Source: Ancylostoma caninum
Lineage: Eukaryota > Nematoda > Chromadorea > Rhabditida > Ancylostomatidae
Assembly (NCBI GenBank): GCA_037903475.1
Contig: JBAJFG010000389.1
Location: 1,054,001-1,118,000 of the forward strand
Reading direction: 5' to 3'
Length of the DNA: 64,000 nucleotides
The translations under genes and the position numbers were made by a program. The notes beneath the pieces are model-generated. The model saw nothing but the letters and a program-made list of their open reading frames with translations, made no database searches and was not told the DNA's origin. Below, one piece after another: positions 25,747 through 38,074 of this stretch; position 1 is the first letter of the stretch; every line of letters begins with the position of its first letter.

Positions 25747-28114
25747 CGATGATTCCAAAGAGTTTAGTCCTTCACTTTTCCAGTAATTCAAATTTTTTTT
25801 TGCTGAAGGTATGCTTTGAGCTATTTTCCACCCCTCAGAATTTGCCAACTCTTCTCACATATACCCTGCCTTTCTCAAAAGACATTCGAAATCGTCATCA
25901 AGTGGCTGTCATTGTCTGCGTTTGGAGTGCGGCAACAGCATAGCATTGACGGTTAACATTCGGAAAAGAAGACCTAACAATGCTCGATGACTGTGAAACG
26001 TGTAGCGACGAAAAAGTCATTACATATCACCTATGACTCACGGTCACGTTGACCAAACTCCAAAAAAAGTTGTATGAGTAAGATATTTACAGTATCCCGG
26101 CGCGTGGGGAGTTCCCATTCATCCTTGGCGAGGCACTTGTGCTGATGCTTTGTGACTCTTTCCTAAAGCTGCTATTGAGCTTAGTATCCGTTTTCTTTTT
26201 GGAATGACTGAACTTAAAAAGAGCTTTTGCAAGCATCTCCACATGTATAATAAAAGAAAAAAATGAAAATCAAAAAAAAAGGAATGGGGAAATAACTTCG
26301 AGCATGTCAGAGCTATTGTAGCACATCATACTGTCAGTACGATGGTTTCATGATTTCCATCACGAGATAATCGTCCACTCGACTTTCAAGTTCTCCTCCA
26401 AGCCTTATTTGAGATTTGGTCGGGTTTGTTGCCTGTTGCGAAATTTCTGTTTCTCCTGCTCAGCGGCGGATCTGGGATTTCTTGGTGTTCTTGCGTTTCA
26501 CTGATTGTTTGTCAAACTTGCTCACGTATAGATCCAGAACCAGTAGCGTATGTATACACTATCGTTAGCCGTGCATACGAACGTTGGACTCACAACGACA
26601 AATATTATAGCTTCTTTCTATTCTGTTCTTCTTTTATTAGCAGACATCACATGTGAAAGAACTCCTTTGTAGTGACTCATATCTCCGAAGTACATCATAA
26701 AAATGCTAATTCCTAAGGACTTCTGGGTTTTTCTTGATACTTTCTTACATGAACGGTAAAATGCTACATAACTGTAGCTGATAGTACTGCTCTAATTATA
26801 AGGCGAACCGAAGCGAACTTTTGGCTACTTTCTCTACGACTACGGCTGTTACTCAATTACTGACAGGTAAAAAAGACAATGAAGGAGGTACCCCTCTATC
26901 AAAATCAGACACCTACTAAGCAATTCCAAAAAACATTCTAGATCCGCAAAACTATTTGTAAGCTCTGAAAGTTAATCTACCATAGTCTCCTAAGGACAAT
27001 GAAACGAAAGCAGCTCTTGCGTATTCTATATTTATAAATAGATTACAAAATTATACAAAATTCTGTTTTGAGAAATTTAAAAAGTTAATAAAATTCCATA
27101 TTAAATCTTTTCAATCAGGTCCATCTTCATAAGCTTTTCGTTTAAGTTCTGATCATCAATGGTTCTTTTGCACGTACTTCATGAGAGTGGTTCTTTCTCT
27201 TGCACAAACGAGTGGAGGCATCTCATCAGAAACTGCTCAAAAACCATTCGAAAACAAAACTCAAACACGCTGTGATCCGATTATCGGGGAGGAACGGGTG
27301 CTAGTCCGGATCATCCAGACCGGTACGCTGCTTTACGGAACTGAAATAATTACTGAGATTGAAATTCCAGAGTTTTGTTTGACTTTCACTCGCAGACTCA
27401 GCACACTGTTTTGATTCTCTCGAAGCGTACACAGTCACAGCTTGATCTATTCTTGGCGCACTTGCTTACAACTGGACGCTGTGGCCGTTCGCTTGAACTG
27501 AAGGATAGGAGCACGTATATTGTAAGAACGAGAAGTAAAAATAAAAATAAAGTAAAAATAAAAATCGAAATTTGTCCATTCAATAAGGCTCAGGATGTTG
27601 GTCTCACATAAAAGTAAAACATCGAGGCAACATAATCGCCACGCATCAAGAACCCTTTGTCTGTCAAACGTACACTGGGTGGCAACAGAGTCTTCGGCTA
27701 AACTTGGCAATGCATAGAAGCTCCTGTTGGTTAGGCAAGCAGATCAAGATTTTATATGAGTTCATTGGATGCGTGACCTCTAACAGTACTCGTTTAGATT
27801 TCAAACAAACTCCACGATTTCTGGTGTAGGCCTCTAGACGCGTACGAGCCGCATAATCCTGAGACCGCATCTCCATGGGGGTCATTTTTATCCTACAATT
27901 TTCATAAGGTTCCAGCGATGGGTCCAATATTTTCTATGAAGAAGGTTAAGGTCAGCACTACAAGGAGACTAAACAGCGATACCCAGATCCCTTGATATTA
28001 GGAATTTTCAAGAATATCCCATGAATATGTTAATGGCAGTGTCCAAGCTCAGGATTAGGGGTATTTAGGTATCAGGTTTTGGAGGAAACGTGCAGCCGGC
28101 GCATCGACGGCTCC
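25747..28114. other. Intergenic between cysteine-repeat genes
   Basis: No further CDxNTG modules or other domains were found. An A-rich simple repeat (aaaaataaagtaaaaat) lies near 27535-27562. Confidence 0.35.
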
Positions 28115-28258
28115 CACGGAGTTGCGCCGCAATCGATCGATGCCATCGCTGCAACTCCATGCTGGGGTGGAGGTGTAGTCGGATGGAAGGCGCCGCATGC
28201 CGATATGAAGTTGCATCGATCGGTATGGAAGCTGTCACTACGTCTGCAATGGCAAAGT
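28115..28258. repeat. Dispersed repeat, shares blocks with 28905-29105
   Basis: Matches the second copy in order: gagttgcgccgcaatcgatcgatgcc, gctgcaac, gggtggaggt, gaaggcgccgcatgccgatatgaagttgcatcgatcggtatgga and gctgtcact. The second copy carries an extra hairpin insert. Confidence 0.7.
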
Positions 28259-28891
28259 CTATGTAAAGATGAATTTCGTCAAAAGCCTATCAATTCCGTA
28301 TAGAAGTGCAGCGCATAAAAAAGTCAAACCTAATAGTAGGGGTTCGTTACGTAAAGGTATCTGCAAGTCTATACGCTCTCTCCTGCTTTAGGATGATGGC
28401 GAGAGGTGGACGAGTTGTTCTGTCAGGCTGACCCAGGCAAACCTCGACGCGGCGTGACCGTAGTCGGGTGGTAGTAACGCGCCCCAGACTCAACCTTTCT
28501 ATAGCGCCACCCGAAGAATCGCGCCATACGACCTACACAGAAAATTAATGACAGTCCGGAGGGGGACATCTGCTCCGACCGTACCCTGGACAGCTACATG
28601 CTAAAGATGCAAAAAAAGTGAAATAGGAAGCGAAGTAAATTACGTACAAATCTATTCATAAGGAAATTGAAGTACAACTTGTGAAATTAATGCATATTGT
28701 TTCAAAGGCACTCAATTGACTTACTTCTGCTAAAATTGCCATTTGATTGGGTTTGGTTCGCAGATTAGAGGATTAGTGTACTATGGGAGCAGATACACAT
28801 TTGAAAATACGAAGACTTTGATGTACATGGCACTGAGTAAGGTCGGAGTAGATGTCCCGCCGGACTGTCATTAAGTTTCTGTTGCGATCTA

Positions 28892-29105
28892 CACCCCTTG
28901 TACACGGAGTTGTGCCGCGATCGATCGATGCCGTCGCTGCAACACCCTGTTTGAGTTGCCGCGACGGCATCTATCGGTCGCGCGGCAACTCCGTGTACAA
29001 GGGGTCATGGGGTGGAGGTATGGTCGAATGCAAGGCGCCGCATGCCGATATGAAGTTGCATCGATCGGTATGGAGGCTGTCACTCAATACATACATCTGC
29101 AATGG
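28892..29105. mobile_element. Foldback plus shared tail (copy 2)
   Basis: 28892-29005 is a long hairpin: accccttgtacacggagttg at the left and its exact complement at the right, with arms of about 50 bp including gatgccgtcgc/gcgacggcatc. It is followed by the block shared with 28170-28250. Confidence 0.7.
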
Positions 29106-29390
29106 CAGACGTAGTGCTGCAGTGAGAGGTGCCGCAGCACCGGTGTCGCTGTACTAGTGGGTGCAGCAGCACCAATGTTGCTGCGCAAACCACTAAGCAG
29201 CATCTCCTCGTCGGTGTAGTGAAGGTGTGACGTCACGTGTTGTTGCGTTACAAGCGAGTAGCGGTGGCAATACCATGCATCGGGACACGTACGATAACCT
29301 GCTAGCATTTCTCTTCGAAGCTTCAGGAGCGCTCTCAAACTCGGGTTACGTGATGTACGTTTAAGTTACATCACAGAGAGCACACAATCT
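29095..29390. repeat. Dispersed repeat A, copy 1
   Basis: Shares many ordered blocks with 32550-32850: tgcaatggcaga, gtgctgca, gccgcagcacc, gcagcaccaatgttgctgcg, gtcacgtgttgttgcgtta, gcggtggcaa and gcgctctcaaa. Identity is roughly three quarters by eye. No coding content is recognised. Confidence 0.6.
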
Positions 29391-29733
29391 CTATATTGAA
29401 AGTTTTGACCAGACCTAGCCTTCAACGACAAGCTCTTCCTTTAAGCAGTGAATACATCCTCACCGCCATCATATTGACCGCAGGAATTTCTAAATCTGGT
29501 GTAATATTGAAAACAATTTAGAGTATCGTTCACACCACTTCTCATACCAGGCGTCCTTTCCAGGAGAAGTTATCTCAGCTAATGCAGTGGCATGTTGCTA
29601 TCATGTGCAGATCCTTTCAAAATTATCTGAGCGAATACTATGCTTTAAGATATTAGGAGATGCTCACTTTAGATGAATTCAAAGCTGTTCGATAGCTCCT
29701 CCTTATGAAGTAAATTTGAGAGCTGAGAGACCG

Positions 29734-32700
29734 ATGCTCTATGTATTACTGGTATTTTTCACATTTCTTTTCCTTACTCACTCAAAGCAAGTATTTCTCA
29801 GGCTACCTACATTGTCGACATACAAAAGAAGTCTCAAAGTGAAGAAAGAAAAGATAAGAAATAAGAGGAACGCGAATCCTTGCTCGAGCATTCTATGCCC
29901 GCAAGGAACTCAGTGCGATTCCAATACAGGTGAGCTGTTTGCCAATACACCGAACTGCTAACACCAGTTTTAACGCACTAGATTGTGCTGGATGTGTCTA
30001 CTTGACGAAATCATACAGCTCGACTTCGGTTAAGCTTTCGAAAAAAAAAAAACTCATTGGCACAAGCAATTGTGGAGATTTCCACGAAAAATGTTGGAAT
30101 CATTGTGTTCAGAAGTTTTATTTTAAATAAATAAAGTAAATAAAGTAAAGTAAATAAAATTGGGCATTGTCTGCAAACCCTTCTATGTTGCTAGAAATGT
30201 CTTCAAAGTAATGTATTGTCAAAATTGCACATTTTGAGCCTTTGCACTTTGCATAACCCAGTCTGCAGTTTATATATGCCACGACAGCACTTATACATAT
30301 ATCATGTATTTGCGAGAGGAGACATACCTGAAGCCGCTGGCGGAAGGAGCGTTCGTCGTGCTCAAAACTGTGTATCCGCTGATAGGAAGTTTTCACTTCT
30401 AGGAATATGCAGGCCTTTCCGACCATTGCCCAATTATCCAGCTGCAACTGATCCATGCTCAGGAGTGGTATGTCCTCAGGGAACACAGTGTGACACCAAC
30501 ACTGGTAAGTTCTGTTCATTGTGGGCAAGCGTAGCTTCGAACCGGTTAATCTCGTTGCTGAAGAGATCAAAGTTATGCTCCTGCCTAACGTCTATTAGAT
30601 CCCTAACTTGCCCCACGAAATAGGAACTGAGCCACGAATATTATGCGTACTTGTCTATTTTGCCGTTTATTTACTAATTCAATCTAGTAATCAGCGGAAA
30701 AAATATGACGGGTTAAGGAGGAGCGGTCCATGTGACGGCTCCACCTCCCCCACCCCGCAGACGCTGAGTTGGTCAACGTGTCATGTCCTGTTCGATCGAT
30801 AAGATCAGACTGGATATATAGCTTTCCAAATTAATTTGACTCACTCAACTGACCCCGCTCCGATAAACAACGAGTTTGAAAGCCCTACTCAAAAATTTTG
30901 GGTGCAAAATTTGTTAGTAGCTAACAAGTCAATGTCTTCTCAGGAATCTGTCGACCATTCCGTCCCCTGCCCAACCCTCCAGCTGCATCGGATCCATGCG
31001 AACGTGTCTCTTGTCCACAAGGAACAGCATGTGATACAAATACAGGTAGTACAATAAGCACATATCACGTATCAAGTATCAAGCACATATCAAGTATTAC
31101 ATGGTGGTCTCATTACATACATATTACCACTAGCTGCAGTACCCGGCTTCGCTGGGGTGTTTCACTACCTTGGCTACATCATACTGCTGAGGCCAATTAC
31201 TATCACCGATAAATTCATTAAAATCTCCATAATTTTGGTGATCAGTATGTTAGCGAAGCCCAGGTGACCCATTATCACCGACCATGAAAAGTTAGCAAAA
31301 CTACTTCGATGACATTGAATCGACGTACTCGTACAAAGTTGTTGTCATATTCATACTCAGCGTATCGAGGAACCCCAGGAGAAATGTCTTCACCACTCCA
31401 TTGGGCGAAGAGCCAATAAAATCGATAAATCGATATTCCATGCAAAGCGGTTGTCATATTCGTATTCAGTCTATTGAGGAACCCCAGAAGACATGTTTTT
31501 GTCCGCCCCGAGCGGAAATGGGAAAAAATCGATAAAATCAATAAATCAATATTTCGTGCGAAGTGGTTGTCATATTCGTATTCAGCGTATTGAGGAACCT
31601 CAGAAGACATGTCCCCACCGACCCTTGTGCAGAAATAACGAAAAATCAATACAATCGATATAATCGATAAATCAATCGATAATCCCAGGTGCAAAGTAGC
31701 CTATAACCTCCGCCGGCCCCTCACGGACCTGCATGCAAAATTTGGTTCGGATCGGTTGACTCTTCGCGATTTCTATTCGGAACATACACACAAACACACA
31801 AACTTTCACTTTTATATATATGTACAGATAAATATGACGTTTTTGCCATTCTCTACAAGCTTAGCTTTTTTCACACCTTTTAGCATTAGTAGGTAGTGTT
31901 GCTCATGAACATAACCAGTGAGGAGAGATAGTTCCTCAACAAAGTCTTTAGGAATTTGTCGCCCGTTCCGGCCGCTGCCTCCAACTGCTGCAGATCCGTG
32001 TGATAGTGTAGTCTGTCCACAGGGAACTCAATGTGATAGAAATACAGGTAATCGCTTGTTTAAATTCTGAAAATGTCCGGTCAAGTCCTATGCTTCCTCA
32101 TAGCTCTTCTAGAACAAACTTCTGTATAATATTAGGAAAACGGAGGTGGCGGATGCAGGGGCGGGGCGTTCGAAATAACCTTAGCAAACATATGGACATT
32201 TTGTATTGATTTATTTTTTATTGCTTATTTCTGCTATTTTTTTCAAATGTTTATTTATATTACTAAATATTAAAATCGATAATTTTGGCATTCTTATTAT
32301 TCCATGCGGGTATATGTATACTCGGAATGGCGGATTGCCACTTTCTTTCCCACGCCTGGCCTGGGATTTCTCGCGCCCGGAATGTGGTGATCATGTCAGT
32401 GGAACCGTAAATGCAGTTTTTCTTTTCTTCTAGTTATAATGAATGACTGAAAAAGATTCGTCAAATCGAAGTGAATGGCTGCCGTTTTGTGTTGCACACT
32501 TGCAGAGTACGTGCGAGTGCACGACGACTATACAGCGAGCTACATAGAACGTGCTGCAATGGCAGAAATAGTGTTGCACTGGAAAGTGCAGCACCTCCTA
32601 TCAGTAGATGCCGCAGCACCAATGTTGTTGCATAAGACACTACAGCAACACCACCTTGTCGCTGCAGTAGGATCGTTACGTCACATGTTGCTGTGTTAGA

Positions 32701-34087
32701 AGAGAACAACGGTGGCAGCACCAACCAGGCCGGAGCTCCAGATACCGTAACTCTGAAGCATTCTTCATCGGATTGACCTTGATAAGCGCTCTCAAAATCG
32801 ATCTATGTAATTTTCGGGTGGGTTGCATCACGAAAAGCCTAAAAACTGCATATCGAAAATTTTGATTGGACCTTGCCTTTAAAAGCAGTGTCCCACTTCG
32901 TCTTCGCATTAAGGCTCTCAGAAGATTCTGGATCTCCTCGATAAGCTGATGCCAGCGGTATACATAAAATATGTCTCTGAACGAGTTTCTTTGAACGTTT
33001 TTCCAGGAAGGGGTCTATAGTAGTTCGCTGCACCAAGTCAGCGTATAAAGTCATTGATCTTATCGATCGAACTCGTCAAGACTTGTTTTCAGTCGCTGCA
33101 GCAGTGACGGACAGCCACCACATACGCACCGCTCCGCCTAAATGGGGGCGAGAGGAGGGGGGGGGGGAATTTTCTGGAAGAAAAAAGAGGGACAGAGGTC
33201 TAGCGCTGTCCACATTCTCAGTCTCAAGAATTCTGGGAATTTATATGGATCTTATTCGTTTGCCCATACGAAAATAGTGCTCATCATTTATAATGTTCAC
33301 GCAAAAAAATATCCGTTTGCCTTTTAAAGATGCACGAAAGTGAGAACACTGTATAAATCCGAGAGGTTGGAACGAATCATTGTCATAGTGATGTCCTATC
33401 TAAATACTGACTCAAATTACAGGGATATGTAGACCATTCCGGCCACTGCCAGATGCACCAATAGGTAAATGCCAGGGAGTTATTTGTCCACAAGGAACTG
33501 AATGCGACACGAATACAGGTATTTGTGCTGCTATCTGTAACCGCTGAGAAAAATCATTGCAAATCATCTGTTTCAGGTATATGTCGACCTTTTCGGCCTG
33601 CGGATAGCACCACAGCATCATGTCCTGCAAACTCTTACTACAGCGATTGTGCTTCACCCTGTCCACCCACATGTACGGAGGCAGCCACCCGCTGCAGGTG
33701 GTCTTTGAATGTCGTAGATTCTCTAATGTTCTTATTTATTGAGTTATTGTTACCTTTTCAGTCTTGCATGTATTCCCACTTGCGTCTGCAATAACGGATA
33801 TACACAGGCCAGCGCAACCGACACAACTTGCGTTCTATCCACTCAGTGCAGCGTATACCAGGCAGACCGTAAGCCATCTGTCTTGAAGACCAGTATATAC
33901 AATTTCCAAGTAGCAAAACTGTTCAGGTTGCACTGCTTTGCAATGTCCATCGGACATGACATGTATCGACGGTTACTGTAATCCTAGGCACTGTCCAATG
34001 GTGGTTAAACCACCAATCCGTTCCGGATGCCGGTACATGCTCACAAGAAACGTGAACAATTGCCTTACGATTGATTTGTCTTGCTGA
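29734..34087 (+). CDS. Secreted cysteine-repeat protein with TIL (trypsin-inhibitor-like) domain, 326 aa, 8 exons
   Basis: Probably a secreted protease inhibitor or binding protein; the target is unknown. Exons: 29734-29929, 30403-30504, 30944-31045, 31952-32047, 33423-33518, 33577-33697, 33762-33868, 33927-34087. They give 326 codons plus TGA, in frame throughout. A signal peptide and a Lys/Arg-rich linker (to about residue 48) precede five modules of the form PCxxVxCPxGTxCDxNTG-GICRPFRPLP, mostly one per exon. The introns between modules split the same Gly codon in phase 1, so exons 2-5 are symmetric 1-1 units of 96-102 bp. Exons 6-7 encode a TIL domain with the full ten cysteines (CPANSYYSDC...C...CIPTCVCNNGY...C...C). 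The last exon has a CP-x-MTC-x-GYC and GCRYMLTRNVNNC tail. A polyadenylation signal AATAAA lies at 34171-34176. TIL domains inhibit serine proteases or act as structural modules; the repeat module itself has no assigned function here. Confidence 0.88.
31130..31830. repeat. Dispersed element with internal tandem units, copy 1
   Basis: It starts near ctagctgcagtacccggcttcgctggg and ends near cacttttatatatatgtacagat. Inside are three imperfect units of roughly 110 bp containing ggttgtcatattcgtattcag, gaggaaccccagaagacatgt and a run of atcgataaa. It lies in intron 3 of the TIL gene. A second copy with fewer units is at 38395-38885. The long minus-strand open frame across it arises from the tandem units and is not a known protein. 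Confidence 0.7.
32143..32390. mobile_element. Old hAT-type MITE copy
   Basis: The left end GGTGGCGGATGCAGGGG then ttcgaaat, the AT-rich interior and the right-arm trace (gaatggcggattgccactttctttcccacgcc) align with the intact copies at 38.0 and 54.4 kb. The right terminus is eroded. It sits in intron 4 of the TIL gene. Confidence 0.5.
32550..32850. repeat. Dispersed repeat A, copy 2
   Basis: Counterpart of 29095-29390, in the same orientation, inside intron 4 of the TIL gene. Confidence 0.6.
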
Positions 34088-34686
34088 TTTACTTACTGCC
34101 TATTCTATGTGTATGTGCGTATTTTAAGAATTTTTGCCAGTGATGTATTTGACAACACTAACGATCGGGAAATAAATTAATCTCATCATTCTCATCTACA
34201 AATACAACAGAAGAGTACTTTATGGGCTTGCATGCAAGCTGTATACATGTTGGAATGTAATCTCACCCTCTGTTCTAAAACTTTATCCCTAAATTTCTAA
34301 AGCTTCCTAGCAAAGGCGCTTGCGGGATTTGCTAGTAACAAAAGTAGTAAGTTACGACATTCACCTTTATAATATTCACGCTCTTCTTATGTTATTTAGG
34401 ATAATCAAAACAGAGCGGAAAATCCATTGTATTATTGATTATTATTGAGTTAATACAGTAAGACGACAGCTTCGCTGTTGTTGCGGTCTGTTAGATCAGT
34501 TTTTCTATAGACATAAAGAGAACACACAAATTTGGCATAATCCCGAACTAGAGGCATGTTCGAGATGGTTCAGATGCGATTCAATGATAGTGATTCACTT
34601 GGCGACTTTCGTTGATCCACCAGGTTCGCAGGTTGCGAGTGCCGCGATTTTATCTCAGCGGTCTTTCCGGCATTCATCCCGAATCA

Positions 34687-37600
34687 ATGCAGCGTTTCAA
34701 GCATTTTATACTTAATGCTGAAAAATCTCTTCCTCTGCTTCTCACATTCACATTTTATCTGCTATTCCGGTCGACAATGGAGAAAACATCAAGGGATTTT
34801 CCGTAAGTACTCAACGAGGATAAGCGGAATCCCTACCTCTTGTATCAGAGGTTCTTTGCAATTTTGACCTCAAATCTCAGTTCTCAGAGTTCTGCCTACT
34901 AGTTCTAAATTTTATGCAACACTTCCGCTTATCCTTGGTATTTATATGTCATGGATTAGGAGACTTTTCCATGCTTAACGTCACATATATTTTTTTAAAG
35001 TGATATCCTTCCGACTGCTATCGAATCAATAAATATTAACTGCGAGCCTGTGTTGAGCGGTTCTCGTGGTATCGTAAAATACAAATACTGGACATTCAAC
35101 TACGACGCTATTGAAAAGGAGCTGTATGAGAGTGAAAATATGTAAGCTTTTTTTCCTACTTTGCAAGCCCTAAAAATTCAATGTCGTGGACCTGAAACTA
35201 TGATCACCGTACTTCAGATGTGATACCATCCATAAATATTTTTTCTTCGAGAAGAATCCTTTATCTCTTGAAGAGCAGGCATATCCCTTATCCTACGGAC
35301 TGGTTATTTACAAAGATATTGTGCAGGTGAGCTCTACCTTTTAATTGTTTTGCCTAGTCTTTCATCCTTTCCGACTCATACTTTCATTTGCTTTTTATCA
35401 AACGGAGGTCTACAGAAAATTAAACGTGAATAACTCTAGTTTAGGCAACAGAACTACAAACATGTTCAAAATATTTCAGGTTTTGCTGGAGCTCAGCATA
35501 TTTTATCAACCTCAAAACGTCTACTGTATTACAGTCGACCAAGGCGCCAGTAAAATTTACAAGAAATTTGTAGAAAACCTACCCAAGTGCTTCAAGAATA
35601 TCAAAACATTCGTGAGTTTCTCAAAAAAAAAAAATCAAAAACGGAATAAATTGTTGTGAAAAGAAAAGGAAACATAGCGATGAAGCTTAGTCCTAAGTGA
35701 TCCGAAATCTATCCGGACACTACGTCAGAAGATTATTGCACGTAAGTATTTTATCTTTATTACAAATATCCGAGTTCTGCGGCAGTAATGACTCCTGAGT
35801 TCAATTCTACCTTTTCGTCATTGTTGACTTCCGTTTCTAAAAACCATGTCAAATTGCTGATTATTCCCGGTTGGTGGCAAATCGCTATGGGGCTCTTATG
35901 GAATTCTTCACAATGTGCAAAAGTGTTTTGAATACCTTGCTAAAATTAGACATCCATGGCGATACTACCAGGTGAGTTCCTATGATGTGTTTGTGGGAAT
36001 CTGTTCTCCTTTTTAGAGGATAACATCGATTCCAGTACTTATCGGGTACTGACCTGCCATTGCGCACGAATCTGGAAATGGTACGGATTATGAAAGCGTT
36101 GAACGGATCGATAAACACGGATGTTGAACAGTTTGAACAAGATCGATACCGAATCATGGAGGTGATTTTCTAAATCGTTTTTTGCATTGTCGTTTTGTTC
36201 ATGGTGAAGTTGAGATCTAATTTCCTGCTTATTTGAACTAAGTTGGATACATACTTCCGGAATGTGCGGTAGTGCTATGGACCTATTACTTGATACTGCG
36301 GCTTCAACAGTGGTGGGCATGAGCTGCAATTTTCATCCTTACCATATAGGATGACTTAAACTAACCATTGAAGTGCAATGGGACATTCGGGGCTACTCTT
36401 GCCTGAAAATTTGGTTCACGTGTGAGAAGTGACCGGTCTGGGCCGCTATGGCCTAAAGCGATGAGACAATTCATGGGGTGTATAGCTCACTGCACCTGTT
36501 TTGCTTGAGTCCCACCAATTTGGTTGATTATCGATTGTGCAAGGGTCGTGTGACAGACACACCAGGCAGGCAGGCCAGGCTGCCCACAATCGATAATCCT
36601 CACAATCGATGTAGCCAGGATCGCTAGCACAGGGTGCTACACTCCACATAGAGTGTAGCAACAGCTACAGCGCAGAAATACTCGCGAGCAGGTATCAGTG
36701 CAAAGAAGGCAGTCTCTCACTCGGAATTGAGCATACTTTCCCGTGGGAATGTGAGCAGTTCTGTAAAAATAAAAAATAGCAGTTTGCACTGGCCTCTCTC
36801 CCTTGTGATCGATCGAAAATCGAGTGTTATTGGGTCTTTACCAGGAATTTCACTTTATAACAAATTTTAGGCTTACATAGTATTCTATAACAAGTTGGTC
36901 ACTTTTGTTTCAGGGCATTCATCCACCTGTACCGCTTTACAAATCTGCAATGTCAGTTGCGATTCCACGAAGAGCAGCAAATTTCATGATTCGCAGCAAA
37001 AAAGTGAAAAAATTACTCAACTACCTCAGCCATACCTGGATTCCGGACGAATCATTCTGGACATCTGTTGCTGGGAATGCAGTCTGTGAGCATAAGAAGA
37101 GTTTTCATAGCAATTTCTACATTTTACCTCATTTTCAATAGTGATGAAAGTACCTGGGTCCTATCGGGCCAGAGATATTCTGTGGCTTCGAAAACATCTG
37201 CTTATGGAACCACCTCGAGAGCATACCATCAATAACGTGGGAACCTCCTACATCGGAAGATATCAAGTGTGGGAGTGGCAAAAACCCTGCTTCGGTACGA
37301 TAGCTTCATTTACAATAGTAGATTTTAGTTATTGTATGCACACTACTTTGTTTTTTTTTTCAACTATATTTCAAAGACATGATAAAAGCTATAAGCTTCC
37401 AGATGCGTGAAGTTGCTGCTGTGTAAGAATCACGGTTTAACGGACCATCTTGTTTTTTTTTCATTTTAGGCCGTCTTACGAGCTGGTCTTGCGTGTTTGG
37501 TGTGCTGGATATGCCAGAGGTTGTGAAACGGCCAGAGCTAGTTGCTCACAAAATGTACCTTGACACCGAGCCAGCAGCATTCATATGCCTGCTCAAGGTG

Positions 37601-37869
37601 AGCCTCAGCTAGTCGATTCATTGATTAAGAGAACACAGCTCTGAAGCTCAACCAATGCAGAAGCTATGAAAGAATGGGGAAAAACTTTTCAGGAGATTCG
37701 GAGAAGGAGTCGCCATCCAGTGGAATTTGACGCGCAAAGCTATGCTGAAATGCCTACCGTCGAATTAAGTAGTGGTAAACGGATAACCGAACTGACACAT
37801 CCTGAATGGTTGATGAGGAGTTCATTTTATAGACCGCCTTCGCCATCGATGCAGAATGTCGCTGTATAA
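34687..37869 (+). CDS. Core-2/I-branching beta-1,6-N-acetylglucosaminyltransferase (nematode type), apparent frameshift in exon 5
   Basis: A Golgi type II membrane enzyme family (Branch, PF02485) that adds GlcNAc branches to O-glycans. Exons: 34687-34802, 35001-35141, 35218-35326, 35480-35611, a damaged exon ending at 35971, 36036-36161, 36914-37085, 37142-37294, 37470-37597, 37693-37869. The start is the ATG giving a short cytosolic tail and signal anchor (LPLLLTFTFYLLF). Family blocks: YPLSYGLVIYKD, FYQPQNVYCITVD, WGSYGILHNVQKC, WRYYQYLSGTDLPLRTNLE, WIPDESFWTSVAGN, SWSCVFGVLDMP and the stop after MQNVAV. All exon phases agree except exon 5. Its WGSYG frame is preceded by an in-frame TGA at 35858 with no AG acceptor between them, while the upstream frame (HVKLLIIP) is offset around ggttggtgg (35869-35877). 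It is either a recent pseudogene or an assembly error. Confidence 0.88.
36524..36661. repeat. Two hairpins in intron 6 of the transferase gene
   Basis: GATTATCGATTGTG at about 36525 pairs with CACAATCGATAATC at about 36585. Further on, tgctacactc pairs with gagtgtagca (36632-36661). Both are likely remnants of small foldback elements. Confidence 0.5.
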
Positions 37870-38029
37870 ATAGTTCTTTTGAATGTCCTGATTCCGCAAT
37901 CATTTATTGTTGACCGGCACAAAACGTTGATTACCCAGTGAACGGAGTAGTCGGTTACATGAAGATGGTACTGTCACGCAGTAACTGTTTAGCACGAAAC
38001 AAACACAAAATTTGTGGATCACTAGATGG

Positions 38030-38041
38030 CAGTGGCGGACG

Positions 38042-38074
<33 letters not shown>

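Noticed and set aside
31275..31694. 139-codon minus-strand open frame
   Set aside because: Generated by the roughly 110-bp tandem units of a dispersed repeat (repeating QYAEYEYDN-like peptide); the second copy at 38.5 kb is broken differently.
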